Part shown: positions 46,000 through 55,785 of the stretch, piece by piece
Position numbering within the stretch: the stretch's first letter is position 1
Layout: every line of letters begins with the position of its first letter
Source: Lathyrus oleraceus
Taxonomy: Eukaryota; Streptophyta; Magnoliopsida; Fabales; Fabaceae
Assembly (NCBI RefSeq): GCF_024323335.1
Contig: NC_066579.1
Span: forward strand, 134,036,354 to 134,100,353
Direction of reading: 5' to 3'
DNA: 64,000 bases
Translations under genes and position numbers: made by a program
Notes under the pieces: generated by a model
Seen by the model: only the letters and a program-made list of their open reading frames with translations
What the model was told of the DNA's origin: nothing
Database searches by the model: none

Positions 46000-47470
46000 A
46001 ACTAGATTCTTGCTTGCCCTCAAGCAATGTATGCCTCTTGAAGGACAAGAGGATTTGCTTAAAGAAAAAGATTTTTTCCGAAATCGGATAAAATGGCTCA
46101 AACACAAGAGAATAAACCAGACACAAGTTCCCAATGGTTAGAATAACACAATACACAAGAACTAAAGCTTTATAGCAATGCAAAACATGTATCAATCCAC
46201 AACAATGTTATCCTGAATGAATCACCCTATCTCTCCTCTTCGAATAAGGATTGAAGAGATTACGCGTTTGCAACCGCGGGGACAATTTCACTCTCCAACA
46301 AACAATGTAAAAGTCAATTCAATTCATACAATGTCTAACAATTATAAATGAAAATGCGGAAGCACGAAGATCACTAAGGTCTTTTCCGGTTGTAGCTTGG
46401 TCAGGTTTACAAACAAGGGTCATATCTAAGGCCATTGAAAACGAACTTGCCGATGCAAAAGAGACATTCACTGTACAAGCTATTCACACATCTCAACTTC
46501 GTTCCACTTGTTTCTCATTTGAAACCTTCACAACTCTTATTTCACAACTCAATTTTGTTTTTCACTATTTTTCTTCCAAGCAAGCATTCATTTTCATTTT
46601 CCCCCCCTTTTTTTTTATTGTATTCACAAAACAAATGTTTCTCTTTTCTAATTTTTTTTCAATGCTTGCTCGGTTATTCAAGAGTTATGGCACCCATCGA
46701 TTCTCATTTTCGTTCTCTCTAACTTATCTTTTACTCACCCCAAGTGAATGCTCTTGACTTTTTACGGCAAAAGAACAATCATCAAAATTTTCAGGGTTTC
46801 AAGAAAAAAAGATTTTGACATCTCGCCTTATTTCAAGCAGAGATTCAACTGTTTAAGCTCAAAGGGGTTCACGAATACTCTCTGCTCACGGGTAAGTTGT
46901 ATTTGGAACTGGTTGTGCTCGAAAGAAAACAAGCGCCTTGATCATTTCTAATTGCTTCCACAAATTCACAATAATAAAAGACAAAGCATGAATCAAATGA
47001 ATCAACACAGTTTATTAGAATCCAGCATTTTAGTGTACAATGGAGGTTTCCTCACAATTTGTGGTTCTAAGTCCTAGGTGAATCATTCATTCAATTATGT
47101 TGCAAAAAGAACAATATTCAATTACGAAAAGAGTAAAGTTCTTAATGCATTCTAAAATTCTAACCGGAGGTAACCATGTACCTTAGCATTATTCGCTTGT
47201 TTATTTTTATCATCGCCATCCAAGCTCGGATGCACCTTCATTGGATACTTCTTTGAGGAGAAACCAATCTAGAAGGTTTGACCCTCAACAACCAAAAATT
47301 TGTTAAACAAAAGAAATTCAAACCCAACACAATAATTTAAAACATAAACAACAACCATTACTTCAAAATGTTAAAATGTGTGTGGGGGACAAAACACCCC
47401 AAAAAGTACATAACCAAAATACCAAATATCTGAAAATACAAGAAAATAAAACATAACATGAAAAAAAAAC
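46000..47470 (-). other. Athila spacer between env-like ORF and PPT
   Basis: About 1.5 kb of AT-rich non-coding DNA. I see no gene; plus-strand ORFs here lack any recognisable domain. Confidence 0.5.
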
Positions 47471-47524
47471 TTAGTCCTCATAGGACTTAGAACTCTCTTC
47501 ACTACCGACCTCAGAACCGGAACC

Positions 47525-47556
<32 letters not shown>

Positions 47557-48157
47557 CATCAGCGCCACCAGAAGCATCAGCACCAGAAGCACCAGCACCC
47601 GTCCCCTCTCCGAAAATAGGTCTGTCCTCAGGCCAGCTAGCATGTTGCAGGAACTGCTCACGCGTCATCATAGGATGCTCTCCAGAAGGGTCACGTACCT
47701 GCAACTGTAATAACTGCATAGAGTCATGTATATCAATCATGGCGCACTAAGTCGCCGCCATCCAATCCCAATTGTAATTGCAAACAGCTTGCTGGAAAGG
47801 ATCCAACCCCTGAGCAAAAGCACCAGGACCATCAGTAGCCCCGGTATCATCAGCAGTTGTACTACCTCGGAAGTTCTTCGGCTTACAGTACTTGGTCACA
47901 TATCGATCATCGATTGCGGACGGAATCCTTACCTGACTGCAGGAGGGTAGATTCACCCTCGACTGTTGGCACAAAGCCATGATGAGACAAGGAAAAGCAA
48001 AGGGGCAGTTAACTCGCGCCCCCGACTTCAGCCCGCTCTCAACCACGGACTTCATCTCAATCGCAATGATTCGCGCCACATCGATCTGTACATTAGTTAG
48101 GATACAGTGGACCAAGTGTGCCACTAGGATCGGCACGGTCGACGTGTGTGACTTGAG
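47471..48157 (-). pseudogene. Athila env-like ORF, C-terminal part
   Basis: The frame read from 48157 leftward carries the second half of the protein family that plant annotations call putative plant transposon protein (name from memory). Seen are SHTSTVPILVAHLVHCIL, then a segment with VDVARIIA-type pattern, and PFAFPCLIMALC. TAG at 47747-47749 interrupts it. The C terminus is acidic, with runs of Asp encoded by an ATC/ATG microsatellite (47526-47562). The N-terminal part is at 52416-52826, and about 70 codons between them are missing at the copia junction. Function unproven; no clear membrane segment in what remains. Confidence 0.65.
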
Positions 48158-48163
48158 CTTAAT

Positions 48164-48184
48164 GTTAGGATACAGTGGACCAAG
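48164..48184 (+). repeat. 21-bp filler copy at copia/Athila junction
   Basis: GTTAGGATACAGTGGACCAA plus G is identical to 48096-48116, which lies in the Athila env-like ORF 68 bp away. Confidence 0.8.
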
Positions 48185-48494
48185 AGTTGGGAATGATCCA
48201 TATGATGGATTGGAATAAGGAGTTATTCACCCAACTGAAATTTTCGAGAGTTGTATGAGATACAACTGGAAGGAGTTCCTACCTAAATAACCTAGTTTTG
48301 TGTAATCCGCCTACGCGGACTTAGAACGAAGTGAAATATGGATCTCGACCCACTAGAAAATCTTCCAACGGGATTTTCCGAATCAAATGATGAGGGTCAT
48401 TTGTTTTGAGTAAAATAGTGGGAGCATATTTGATTAAAGGCCTAATTAAATATGTCAATGATACTTATATTTTCTTAATCCTTATTAGATAACC
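48185..48494 (+). other. Copia untranslated leader
   Basis: Non-coding sequence before the gag ATG at 48495. No PBS-like TGGTATCAGAGC is present, consistent with loss of the 5' end. Confidence 0.45.
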
Positions 48495-49320
48495 ATGACA
48501 GCAAACACCTCTAACAACATCTTGAGATCAATCCTTGATAAGGAAAAATTGTCTGGGACAAATTTTCTGGATTGACACCGAAACCTGAGGATTGTCCTCA
48601 AACATAATAGAAAGCTGTATGTCTTGGAGACACCTGTTCCTGAAGAGGAACCTCCTAGTTCTGCACCTAAGGCAGAAAGAGATGCTTATAAGAAGCATGT
48701 CGATGATGCCAATGAAACTGCTTGTCTCATGCTGGATGTCATGAACTCAGAGTTGCAAAAGCAACATGAGAACATGACAGCGTTCGATATGATCGAACAC
48801 ATGAAGATGCTCTATCAAGAGCAAGCAAGGCATGAGAGGTTTGAAGTTTCAAAAACCCTTTTTTTAAGGCAAGTTAGCTGAGGGAGCCCCTATAAGTCCC
48901 CATGTGCTCAAGATGATTGGGTATATGGAAAAGCTTGAAAGGTTGAGTTTTCCCCTCGGAAAGGAACTTGCGACTGATTTGGTCTTGCAATCGTTGCCAG
49001 ATAGTTTCAGTCAATTTGTCCTAAATTTCAATATGATTGATATGTACAAATCTCTTCCTGAACTGCTCGCCATGTTAAGAACTGCCGAGCAGAATCTGAA
49101 GACAAAAGGGAAGTCCATTCTGATGATCGGAAATGGAAAGAGACAGAACAAAAGGCCCACCAGGCAGGGTGATAAAGGGAAGGGCAAGGAAGTTGCCAAA
49201 CCCAGACCCACTGTTACTGTTTTGAGGCCTAGTGGATGCATAACAAAGGCAGGCACCTGCTTCCATTGCGGTAAGACCGGACACTGGAAGAGAAACTGCC
49301 CAAAGTACTTGGAAGATGAC
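48495..49320 (+). pseudogene. gag: Copia Gag fragment with zinc knuckle
   Basis: The ATG at 48495 opens a copia-type Gag with a TGA at 48573-48575 in place of the usual Trp, and a frameshift near 48870. Seen are YKKHVDDANETACLMLDVM (near 48688) and the zinc knuckle C-FHC-GKTGHWKRNCP (near 49258-49300). The zinc knuckle binds RNA. The frame ends directly at the deletion that removed the protease. Confidence 0.8.
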
Positions 49321-50240
49321 AAAATCTCCATTCACAGGAAAAGGTGAAAGAGCTAATGATCTTTTGGCCCTCATACATACTGATGTATGTGGACCACTGA
49401 ACATTCCAGCCAGAGGAGGTTTTCAGTACTTCATCACATTTACTGATGATTTCAGTAGATATGGTTATGTGTATTTAATGAAACACAAATCAGAGTCCTT
49501 TGAAAAGTTCAAGGAATTCAAGAATGAAGTACAAAACCAACTAGGTAAGAATATTAAAACACTTCAATCAGATCGAGGTGGTGAATATTTAAGCCTAGAG
49601 TTTGATGACCATCTGAAAGAGTGTGGGATCCTATCCCAACTTACTCCTCCTGGAACACCCCAATGGAATGGTGTATCTGAGAGAAGAAATCGAACCCTGT
49701 TAGACATGGTCCGATCCATGATGAGTCACGCCGATCTTCCAAACTCCATTTGGGGACATGCACTATTGACAGCAGCTTACACACTTAACCGTGTTCCATC
49801 CAAAAGGTTGATAAGACACCATATGAGATATGGAGTGGTAAGAGACCACATATGTCTTACATGAAGATTTGGGGTTGCGAGGTTTATGTGAAACGACAAA
49901 TTTCAACTAAGCTTGAGCCCAAATCTGACAAATGCTTATTTGTGGGGTATCCTAAAGAAACAAAGGGATATTACTTCTACAATCCTTCTGAGGGCAAAGT
50001 GTTTGTCGCTCGAACCTGAGTTTTCCTAGAGAGGGATTTTATTTCCAAAGGAATCAGTGGGAGGAAAGTAGAACTTGAAGAAATTCAAGAATCACAAATT
50101 ATCGATACACCTATGGAGGAATTAGAGCAGGAAACACAAGTGGTTGTGTAAGAGCAACCTGCTCAAGTAGAACAAGACCAGCGTAGGTCAGGCAGGATAC
50201 GTCACCTACCTGAGATATATGGATATCTGATCAAGGTGAT
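49316..50240 (+). pseudogene. Copia integrase core
   Basis: HTDVCGP, QSDRGGEY and NGVSERRNR show the D,D-35-E triad. The N-terminal zinc module is deleted. After 49830 the frame shifts, and the C-terminal part (KIWGCEVYVKRQ, CLFVGYPKETKGYYFYNP, and SGRIRHLPE near 50190) is readable in another frame with two stops. Confidence 0.8.
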
Positions 50241-50249
50241 GTATTACTC

Positions 50250-50995
50250 ATGGATCAAGATGAGCCTGTGACCTACTCATGGAATCTTCGTTTTGATGAA
50301 ACAGTAAAACAATATGGATTCATCAAGAACGAAGATGAGCCTTGTGTCTACAAGAAGGTTAGTGGGAGCATGATCGTATTCCTGGTATTATATGTAGATG
50401 ACATATTACTCATTGGAATCGATATCCCTACCCTGCAACAAGTAAAGTCTTGGTTGGGGAAATGCTTATCTATGAAGGACCTAGGTGAAGCAGCCTATAT
50501 ATTAGGAATCAGAATCTATAGAGATAGATCATAAAATGCTTGGCCTAAGTCAGAGTACATAGACAAGGTGCTGAGACGCTTTAATATGAATGATTCCAAT
50601 GGTTATGTGTTTTGCTGAAATGGTGGCGCTGTGAGCTTGAAAAGTTCAAAGCAAGATACAGTTGTTGAATCTACAACCGAGGCCGAGTATATTGCTGCCT
50701 CAAGTGCAGCAAAGGAAGCTATTTCGATCAAAAGTTCATTAGTGAACTTGGCATAGTCCCTAGCATTGTGGATCCCATTGGTCTCTATTATGATAACAAT
50801 GGTGCTATCGCACAAGCTAAGGAGCCTAGATCTCACCGACGATCCAAACACATACTTAGACGTTGTATGAAAATATGTAAAGTACCTACACTTGACAATA
50901 TAGTTGACCCACTGACAAAGCCTCTTGCGCAGCAGAAGCATGATGGCCATACTAGATCAATGGGCATACGGGGTATGCCTGATTGGCTCTAGTGC
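50250..50995 (+). pseudogene. Copia RT and RNase H fragments
   Basis: The C-terminal half of RT (LRFDETVKQYGFIKNEDEPC and catalytic YVDDILLIG near 50390) is followed by a stop at 50532-50534. A deletion then joins to RNase H (SSKQDTVVESTTEAEYIAAS near 50640-50700 and VDPLTKPLAQQKH near 50900). A frameshift separates the RNase H parts near 50725. Not functional. Confidence 0.8.
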
Positions 50996-51005
50996 TAGTG
51001 GGAGA
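50996..51005 (+). other. Copia polypurine tract
   Basis: TAGTGGGAGA one base before the TG of the LTR. Confidence 0.75.
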
Positions 51006-51872
51006 TTGTTGGTGTAAGCCCTAGAGGCCAATACATTTTGGTACTTGTATCGAATAATAAAAGGCATTCTCTTTATTATGGTTGATTAATAAAGTCCCTG
51101 GAATAGATAGTCCGTTTAATGTATTAAGTGTGACTTAATCATGAGAACCATTAAACATAAGGACATTATTCCTAAAGTATCCGTAGTCGAGCTTTAGTGT
51201 GAAGTGGGATAACATTAAAGCATTAAGACTATTATGTTTGTAGACTGATGATCACATCTCATGGATCATGGATAAAGAGTTATCAAGTCTTAAACATAGG
51301 TATGAATATTAGGAGTAATATTTATACCGGATTGACCCGCTATGAGAATACTATATAGAAAGTTATGCAAGGTGTCATAAGTTATTCTCATGGTCATAAT
51401 AGTGTATTCCATTCTTCGACCTGAAACCACTATGGATCCTAGATGTAGAGTCGAGTGCTTTATTGTTGATCCAACGTTATCCGTAACTGGATAACCATAA
51501 AGGCAGTTGATGGGTACTCCACAAAGCATGTTGAGGGACATGAGTGACCTAGATGGAATTTGCCCATCCTGCATAACAGGATAAATGTCTATGGGCCCAA
51601 TATTGAACTGGACAAGGATGACACGGTCTATGCCTTGTGTTCAATATAGACATAAGGGTAAAAGGGTAATTATACACATAATTATTATCATAGATGGAAT
51701 TGTCAGATCACATGACATTTTCGTGTCTTGGGTAGCAGTGATGTGTTGCTAGATACCGCTCACTGTTTATTATGTTAAATACGTGATTTAATATAATTGC
51801 CAACGTCACGAAAACCTACAGGGTCACACACAAAGGACGGATTGATGAGAGATAGAGTAACTAAGGAATACC

Positions 51873-51983
51873 GTAAGGTACGGTGCCCTTAAGTGAATTA
51901 TAGAACATCGTAAGGTACGGTGTACTTGAGTAGAATACGAAATATGGTAAGGTACCATGAGCTTAAGTGATTTTGGGCATATT
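51873..51983 (+). repeat. Three 37-bp repeats upstream of copia TATA
   Basis: Units start at 51873, 51910 and 51947 with GTAAGGTAC and a later CTTRAGT. Their position just upstream of the TATA box resembles enhancer repeats of other plant copia LTRs. Confidence 0.65.
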
Positions 51984-52040
51984 ATAAGATATGGGCCAAA
52001 ATACACTTAAGTGGGCTTTTAGCTTGAAGCCCACACAAGT

Positions 52041-52058
52041 GGTTCTATAAATAGAACC
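52041..52058 (+). promoter_or_regulatory. Copia LTR TATA box within an 18-bp palindrome
   Basis: GGTTCTATAAATAGAACC: 8-bp perfect inverted arms with AA in the centre. The TATA core is 52045-52053. Confidence 0.65.
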
Positions 52059-52225
52059 CTTGTGCAGAAGCAAAGATTTGCGGTTGCATTATTTTCGTTT
52101 TCTATCACTCTCTCTCTCTCACTCAAAGCCTTCATTCGTACCAGCTAGCACTGAGATTGAAGGAACCCGTTCGTGTGGACTGAGTAGAGACGTTGTCATC
52201 GTTCAACGTTCGTGATCGTTTAGTG

Positions 52226-52321
52226 GATCTGCATCAAAGGGTTTGATCGTCACAAGAGATCTGCATCAAAGGGTTTGATCGTCACAAGAGATCTGCACCA
52301 AAGGATTCAACCGTCACAAGA
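52226..52321 (+). repeat. Three 32-bp tandem repeats in copia LTR
   Basis: Units start at 52226, 52258 and 52290 (GATCTGCATCAAAGG and following); the third has diverged. Confidence 0.85.
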
Positions 52322-52415
52322 GGTAAATATTCTATCACTGATCATGACCATTCGTAAGGATCTCTAAAGGAGAAATTTTAATTTCCGCTGCGCTTTGGGT
52401 CGCAATTCTCCTTCA

Positions 52416-52826
52416 TGCATCCCTCTCATTAGCTCCCAGATGGAGCGATTCACCAAGCACTCGGTTAATAGCATCCCGATCAAAAGCGACCTGACGTCCT
52501 GACACTCATGTAGTCCAAGTGAAAGGCTCGTCGTCATTTGGCAGCGCGTTCGCATAGAACTCGCACACTATCTCAATATCATAGCTTTCGAGTTGAGAGA
52601 TCAACTTGTCCCATTTCTTGCTATGTATCAACCCTGCAAATATCCGATAATCGCCTTCGGGGTTGATCAAAAACCTCTTCTCAGGTAAGATTTTCCTTTT
52701 TTCTAACGCCACATAACGTGCGGCTTGCTTCGGCCCAACAAATTTATCGGTGTCAAATTGAATTGGCACAGTGCGGGAAGTGCTCCCGACCTTTCTCTTT
52801 TTTGAAGCACTTGACCTGGACGCCAT
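52416..52826 (-). pseudogene. Athila env-like ORF, N-terminal part
   Basis: The ATG at 52824-52826 opens a basic N terminus (MASRSSASKKRKV). Then come the family blocks: FVGPKQAARY, the E-KRFLINPEG segment, WDKLISQLESYDIEIVCEFY and, after an in-frame TGA near 52507, RQVAFDRDAINRVLGE. It is cut at 52416 by the copia 3' LTR. The KKRK run could act as a nuclear localisation signal, which would argue against a true envelope role; this is inference. Confidence 0.7.
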
Positions 52827-53382
52827 CTGTAAAATCATAGAAAAGAAACAGCACACAACCACAATACAGATTAGAGATCAAAACAGAAAAACCAACTACT
52901 GTCATGGTCGCTACTACTTCGCTTAGCGAGGACCCAGCGAAGATTCGCTACAGGTTCACTTAGCAAAGTGGCAGTGAATGCTCGCCACAGATTCGCCTAG
53001 CGAGGATGCTAGCGAATGTTACGGGATTCTGAGTTCTCCACTGTTAACAATCCAATTTCAGAAAACCCAAAGTCTAATGATACCCAATCTCCCAAATTTC
53101 AGAAACAAAGTAATTTAACATGCTAGGAATCGTTCTAAATATACATGCAAACCTAAAATTCAATCTCCCAAATTCAACCCTAATGACTCATCCTTCAGAA
53201 TTTACAACATTGAAAGCACAAAGGAATGGAGACAGAACAAACCTGATTGAAGAGTTTGATTGATTCTGAAATGCAACGGTTAGGGTTTGCATAAGGATGA
53301 TTCTCAAAGAGATTGTGTGAGATGGAAGTGAAAAGTGTGAAAGTGAGAGTGAGTTCGTGCGGTTCAGACTAAAACAATTTAA
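52827..53382 (-). other. Athila spacer left of the SIRE insertion
   Basis: Non-coding leader of the env-like ORF. TCGCCTAGCGA-like motifs occur at 52915-53000, as in the LTR. Confidence 0.55.
53378..53382 (+). repeat. Target-site duplication TTTAA, left
   Basis: Identical to 59371-59375. Confidence 0.85.
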
Positions 53383-53667
53383 TGTAAGAACAAAAATAGT
53401 TCTACAACAGATTCCAAGATTTTGATGATAACAAAGGATGAAACCAAAAGTAGCACTCTAACGAAAAGTTCTAAGTGTGCAGGACTCTAACAAGAAGAAA
53501 GGAATCTGATCACGTCATCAGATATAGAACAAAATCAGATACAAATTACCAGAATATCAGAAGCATCTGAAGTAGAAACGCGCTCTAGAAGTTCTGACTC
53601 TGAGCAAAACAGCAGATCAGAATATCAGAAGCATATGAAGAAGAAGCGCACTCTAGAAGTTCTGACT
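53383..53667 (+). repeat. Truncated 5' LTR of SIRE-type element
   Basis: Matches 58322-58606 closely, then stops at GTTCTGACTC. About 760 bp of the LTR are missing. Confidence 0.88.
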
Positions 53668-55304
53668 CAACGTATCTGAAGAATTGATTCTGGGCAACAA
53701 GGACGAACCTGTCAGAACCAAATCTACCTTCAGGACTTCTGAAGAGACTCCTTTGGGACTAGTGTCTCTGATCAAGCCTACGTCCTGTGATGAAGCACTT
53801 CAAGATAACGACTGGGTTCTAGCCATGCAAGAAGAATTAGATCAATTCACAAAGAATGATGTCTGGGATCTTGTTCACAAAGCCCAGAGGCACTCACGTT
53901 ATCGGAACCAGATGGGTATTCAGAAACAAGCTGAACGAGAAAGGAGAAGTCGTCAGAAACAAAGCTCGACTGGTAGCTCAAGGTTACAGTCAACAAGAAG
54001 GTATTGACTACAATGAAACCTTTGCTCCAGTCGCAAGGTTAGAATCTATTTGTCTTCTTGTATCTTTCGCTATAAACCATTCTATTAAATTATATCAAAT
54101 GGATGTCAAGAGCGCATTCCTTAATGGTTATATATCAGAAGAAGTGTATGTCAACCAACCTCCAGGTTTTGAAAATCCAAACTTTCCAGAACATGTTTTT
54201 AAACTTAAAAAATCCTTATATGGACTTAAACAAGCTCCCAGAGCTTGGTATGAACGTTTAAGTAACTTTCTTCTGGAACACAATTTTATCAGAGGGAAAG
54301 TTGACTCCACACTCTTCTGTAAGAACCTTAACAATGATCTCATGATATGCCAGATATACGTTGATGATATTATTTTTGGTTCAGCTAACGCCTCTGTTTG
54401 TCAAGAATTCTCTGAGTTAATGCAGGCAGAATTTGAAATGAGCTTAATGCAAGAACTAAAGTTCTTTCTGGGAATTCAAATTAACCAAACTTCAGAAGTC
54501 ACATACGTTCATCAAAGCAAATACATAAAAGATGTTCTGAAGAAATTTGACATGGCTGAATGCAACTCTGCAAAGACTCCCATGCATCCAACATGCATTC
54601 TTGAAAAGGAAGAAGTCAGTAAAAAGGTTTGTCAGAAGCTCTATCGTGGTATGATAGGCTCCCTTCTTTATCTGACTGCTACTCGACCTGATATTCTATT
54701 TAGTGTCTGTCTATGTGCCAAATTCCAATCAGACCCTAGAGAAACTCACTTAACAGCAGTTAAGAGAATTCTCAAATATCTGAAAGGAACTCCTAACCTG
54801 GGCCTGATGTATGAGAAAACATCAGAGTATAGAATTTGTGGTTACTGTGATGCAGATTACGCAGGAGATAGATTGGAACGAAAAAGCACATCTGGAAATT
54901 GTCAACTCTTAGGAAACAATCCGATATCCTGGGCCAGCAAAAGGCAATCAACTATCGCCCTATCCACGGCAGAAGCAGAATACATCTCAGCATCACTGTG
55001 CACCACTCAGATGCTCTGGATGAAAAATCAGTTAGAAGATCTGCAAATCTTCGAAAGTAACATTCCTATCTTTTGTGATAATACTGCTGCCATTTGTTTA
55101 AGTAAGAATCCCATTCTACACTCCAGAGCTAAGCACATTGAAATAAAACATCATTTCATCAGAGACTATGTTCAGAAAGGGACAGTAACATTGAAGTTCA
55201 TTGATACAGATCATCAATGGGCAGATATTTTTACTAAGCCTTTAGCTGAAGATAGATTTCTCTTTATCTTAGAAAATCTGAACATTCAAAACTGCCCTGA
55301 ATAA
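53668..55304 (+). pseudogene. SIRE-type RT and RNase H
   Basis: RT of the SIRE/Maximus lineage: the pre-RT block NKDEPVRTKSTF, then WVFRNKLNEKGEVVRNKARL (near 53910), MDVKSAFLNGYISEEVYV (near 54100), LKQAPRAWYERL and the catalytic YVDDIIFGS (near 54357). RNase H has YCDADYAGD (near 54843), STAEAEYISAS (near 54962) and ADIFTKPLAEDRF at the end. A one-base insertion near 53876 shifts the frame; from 53856 on, 482 codons are open to TAA 55302-55304. This is the longest undamaged catalytic frame in the window, but protease and integrase are absent. Confidence 0.88.
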
Positions 55305-55785
55305 AATGTGCCTCTGAAGCTGTAAAATGAGACTCTGACATAAACAAATAGATTCTGCCTCTGACTCGGACACTCCTACCTAGTTAGAAGCTATCTGAGT
55401 TAGAAATCTCCAGGAACCAATCCTTTGGTATTCCTGAAGATCAGATAAATCAAACCACGTGGAGTGATTTGCATCTAACCTTGGAACTTCTAGACAGCTG
55501 TCCAGAAGTAAATCAAGGGACAAACTCTTGAGATCTCCTCGAGCAGTGTGCTAACTGTTGGGATTAGACATCATTAATGAGCCATAATCATTTCTCCCTC
55601 TAAATGTGTTAACTTGGTTTTTGTGCTAAACTCTAATTTGCGTGTCGTTTTGCATGCGTTTCTTTTGGGTATTTAAACACTACTCTCACACTTTACACAC
55701 ACTTCACTCTCACTCACTTGTTCAAACCTAGTTCTCTCAGGCATTTCTGCAAATAGTTCATCTTCATCTCAGTTCTTCATCAATA
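55305..55785 (+). other. Spacer between pol and env-like ORF with promoter-like sequence
   Basis: No coding similarity. It ends with GTATTTAAAC, a CT-rich leader and the ATG of the env-like ORF. Confidence 0.5.
55669..55678 (+). promoter_or_regulatory. TATA-like box upstream of SIRE env-like ORF
   Basis: GTATTTAAAC lies 108 bp before the ATG at 55786, followed by a CT/CA-rich stretch typical of plant 5' leaders. It could drive a separate mRNA for the env-like ORF. Confidence 0.4.

Larger units (their letters stand above)
48158..52415 (+). mobile_element. Damaged Ty1/copia element without 5' LTR
   Basis: Plus-strand gag, integrase, RT and RNase H fragments followed by PPT and a 3' LTR (51007-52415). 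The 5' LTR and PBS are absent. Large internal deletions removed the protease (near 49318), the first half of RT (near 50240) and part of RT-RNase H (near 50590). The left junction carries a 21-bp copy of neighbouring Athila sequence. Confidence 0.82.
51007..52415 (+). repeat. 3' LTR of the damaged copia element
   Basis: From TGTTGGTGTAAG to CTCCTTCA, 1409 bp. Athila env-like sequence resumes at 52416. It includes a 3 x 37-bp repeat, a TATA box in a perfect palindrome and a 3 x 32-bp repeat. Confidence 0.8.
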
